A stretch of 64,000 nucleotides of DNA, taken from contig CAIIXF020000001.1 of NCBI GenBank assembly GCA_903813345.2, positions 21,781,915 to 21,845,914 of the forward strand. The letters are read 5' to 3'. Shown here piece by piece: positions 61,801 through 64,000 of the stretch. This DNA is from Owenia fusiformis. Its lineage: Eukaryota; Annelida; Polychaeta; Sabellida; Oweniidae. The first letter of the stretch is position 1; every line of letters starts with the position of its first letter. The position numbers and the translations under genes are program-made. The notes under the pieces were generated by a model. The model did no database searches. It saw only the letters and a list, made by a program, of their open reading frames with translations, and was not told where the DNA came from.

Positions 61801-64000
61801 TGATGTTTGTCACGGAATTCCAGAATGTTCATATTTTATATGTTATATTATTGCCTAATTTATATTTGAAGTTATCCTTATCAGAGTTTCCATGACAATC
61901 ACCTGTTAGAAGAAATATATATCTGAGAATTGGACCAAAAATTTGCATTCATTTGTTTTATGTTTACAGTATTTCAAAATCACACTGAGTGGGTGACAAG
62001 TGTATGTATTCTTTGCTATTTACTAAAATGTATCACAATGTTGTTGCACTGCAATGTATTATGTATTTTTTACTGTTTACTTTTTATCACAGTGTTGTTT
62101 GCTTCAGGTGTATGGCAGGCTAACAGATAACAAACAGAGGTTCATATTTGAACATAGCTACTCGAAGATCTACAAACCCAATGGCATGTACACTCCAACT
62201 GGTATCTTCATGTCCTTTGAACACTACAATGTAGAAGTGCGGGATCGTGTAAAATGTATCAGTGGAATAGAGGGTATGTACGTTTAAAGCTCTCAGCCAA
62301 TCAAATTGTTTAAATGTTTATTTCACGTGCCAGGACAACTGGCATGTTTCCATGGTAGCAAGGTGAAGTTAATAATGTTACTGATTGACAATAATTGTGA
62401 TGTCACAATAACCCGGACAAAACATGAAAATATAGCAATGATGTGTGATGTTATCACATGTAAGATCCTAACTCCCAATTTTCATAGAAAGCCATTCGGA
62501 ATGCAATAGAGAATGGAAGTCATGGATTATCCAGAGCATTGTTACTTGTCATTTTGAAAGATCACTTTTGTCTGAGGAATCAGCGTATTGTTCCACTTTG
62601 ACATTGATCAAATATTTCCACTAGTGCGATATTACACCGTAATCTACAATTTCATTCTTTATTCCCAAAGTGAATAATTACTTTTGCTCTGTGCCATTTG
62701 TGATATTCATAAATGAATGTTTTGGAAGCAGCAATCATATCAACATTTTTTTCACATCAGCTATTTCAAAGAATGCTATACTGTACTGTATTATTTCTAT
62801 TTCTTTCACATATAGCATGTTACATCAGTGGTCTCCCCAGGATTTTTTCTCAAGTGGGTGCAAAATTCTCATTTTCACAATTCAGACCGAAATTGGTCAA
62901 AATATGCCTATTTTTCATGATTTTTCTCATTTTCAACTGGGTGCAAATGGATTTTCAGGTAGGTGCAAGTCTGTTTTCAAAATCTCAGGTGGGTGCTGCG
63001 CCCACTTGCTTTAATGCTGGGGAGATCACTGTACATAATATATTAATTATCAATATGTGTTGATTATTGAAATAAATTGCCAGGCCATAGTGGACTTGGA
63101 ATCCCATTTCTAAAATATCTGTTTTGGTCTTGTCTATTTCACTGTTTTCCTCTCTAGATCATGAATAAAGTGTCAGATTGTTCAGCAAATCGTAACAGTG
63201 TCGAGTATTCATGACCTTCAGGTTTTATTTTTTCGTTGCTGATTGCATCACTTTGACGTTATTTTGAATTTTTTACATGACCACAGGGACATTATTTCAT
63301 GGCTTGTTTCTGAAAGTTGAAAGTTTCTACTTTATCATTTCTAGTGGAAGATTGCAGACAATTGGAGGAAAACTGATTGGCTTAGCTTGTAAATGATCGA
63401 TCCTCGAAGACTAGTATATTCTCTGAATATTGTCCTCATAATGGATTCAGATCCCTTAGCAGTATTTCAAGAAGCCATTTCATGATAAAATAAGAGATAC
63501 TTACTTTAGGGTCATTAACTTTTTATTACTGTATTACAGGCAACTGACTTGGTTCTGTCCTGAAGATCTAAAAATATTTTTATAGTTATTTTATAGTTTG
63601 GGATATAGACTAATAGGTCGAGTGGGATGTATTTTGGATGTATTTTTGCCTTAATATAAAATGCATAAAGTTAATTAGACAGAAAATACATTCTGCCTGG
63701 CTTACCTTAATATTTGCCTTAATGTTAGTGCTAATATCCCTGAACCTGAAAGTTAAAAACAATATTCTATTTGTGAAACTTGGATTAATATTGAATATTT
63801 GTTGTATACTTTTTAGGTGTCCCTCTATCGACACAGTGGGGTGCCCATGGCTATTACTACCCCATCCAGATAGCCCAGTATGGTCTTAGTCACTTTAGCA
63901 AGTTCCTTATAGAGGACAAACCAAGTGTCACCGTCTATGAGAATGGAGAGGATTGTACAGATATGGAGTGGCAGGTCTCAGGCCCTGCCTCCCACGTGAG
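58849..64000 (+). CDS. GLCE: GLCE, heparan sulfate D-glucuronyl C5-epimerase, 5' part (right edge cuts gene)
   Basis: Golgi type II membrane enzyme that converts D-glucuronate to L-iduronate in heparan sulfate/heparin. Exons: 58849-58979 (after acceptor 58826; 22-bp UTR from 58827), 59434-59668, 62108-62273, 63817 to window end; phases 2, 0, 1 agree. About 238 residues are present, against 617 in human. An N-terminal basic cluster and [19 protein letters not shown] form the signal anchor. Then come a short stem and [69 protein letters not shown] and [20 protein letters not shown], which follow human GLCE closely. The C-terminal alpha-barrel domain lies beyond the window. ATG 58849 is chosen as the first in-frame start; a second ATG follows at once. 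The stem is shorter than in human. GTGAG at 63996-64000 might be a donor. Confidence 0.95.
58999..59170 (+). repeat. Short interspersed family R1, copy 6 with duplicated hairpin
   Basis: In GLCE intron 1, 20 bp after the donor. The hairpin appears twice (gtcaccaccaaaatgtggtg and ccaccacaagtggtgac), followed by the normal body ggacagtgttcggcatttgg and gacattttgcatgttaatgc. Confidence 0.8.
60630..60782 (+). other. Possible alternative last exon inside GLCE intron 2
   Basis: After ttcaccttcag (ending 60629) an in-phase frame reads [20 protein letters not shown], then [16 protein letters not shown] and ends IEIEELDL before a TAA-type stop at 60780. It could be spliced to the phase-0 end of GLCE exon 2. 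AATAAA occurs near 60861. No family is recognised, so it may equally be a gene fragment or chance. Confidence 0.25.
62826..63031 (+). mobile_element. MITE family M2, intact-ended copy in GLCE intron 3
   Basis: Ends CAGTGGTCTCCCCAGGATTT and ctggggagatcactg are inverted repeats. TACAT flanks both sides (62821-62825, 63032-63036). 206 bp. The interior repeats gtgggtgcaaa/ggtgggtgc words. A diverged copy is at 45736-45945. The terminus resembles hAT, but the duplication seen is 5 bp rather than 8. Confidence 0.7.

Overview
The window is 64 kb of AT-rich animal nuclear DNA. Genes are split by introns with GT/AG borders, and intergenic DNA is packed with decayed DNA transposons and MITEs. The protein families, the repeat load and the many ACATGTAC-type words suggest a lophotrochozoan such as a bivalve. 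That placement is an inference from style, not a proven one.

Four host loci are recognisable. (1) 1009-8838, minus: an SLC17 (sialin-type) organic anion transporter. Ten exons join in phase into 407 codons, and the last exon or exons lie beyond the left edge. (2) 12603-13848, minus: MAJIN, the meiotic telomere/nuclear-envelope adaptor. It has two coding exons (287 aa), a likely 5' UTR exon near 16.1 kb and a poly(A) signal that overlaps the stop codon. (3) 48178-48422, minus: the first coding exon of a THAP zinc-finger protein, with a CRE-containing promoter. (4) 58849-64000, plus: the 5' half of GLCE, heparan sulfate D-glucuronyl C5-epimerase, in four exons that run off the right edge. The genes belong to unrelated pathways (transport, meiosis, transcription or transposon-derived DNA binding, glycosaminoglycan synthesis) and do not form a functional cluster.

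The rest is mobile-element territory. There are five mariner-like elements, three with transposase remnants. Other families are hAT-type, TTAA-site (piggyBac-like), Tigger/pogo-type, Harbinger-like and several fold-back elements. No LTR element or other virus-like element was recognised.

The most interesting structures are: (a) two related long-TIR elements (18230-20684 and 27605-28623) with CACGGG ends and perfect 5-bp target duplications. Each places a variant of one ~17-bp motif at offset 24 and as a tandem pair at offset 387, although the two sequences have diverged. A third element (5849-7514) also has CACGG ends and a 5-bp near-duplication. (b) A 7.04-kb fold-back element (38211-45252) with a perfect 8-bp duplication, whose arms carry an ~82-bp minisatellite alternating between two unit types. 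(c) Several palindromic hairpin modules and a repeated CCAAT-CRE-ATTGG arrangement. The window holds six exact TGACGTCA octamers.
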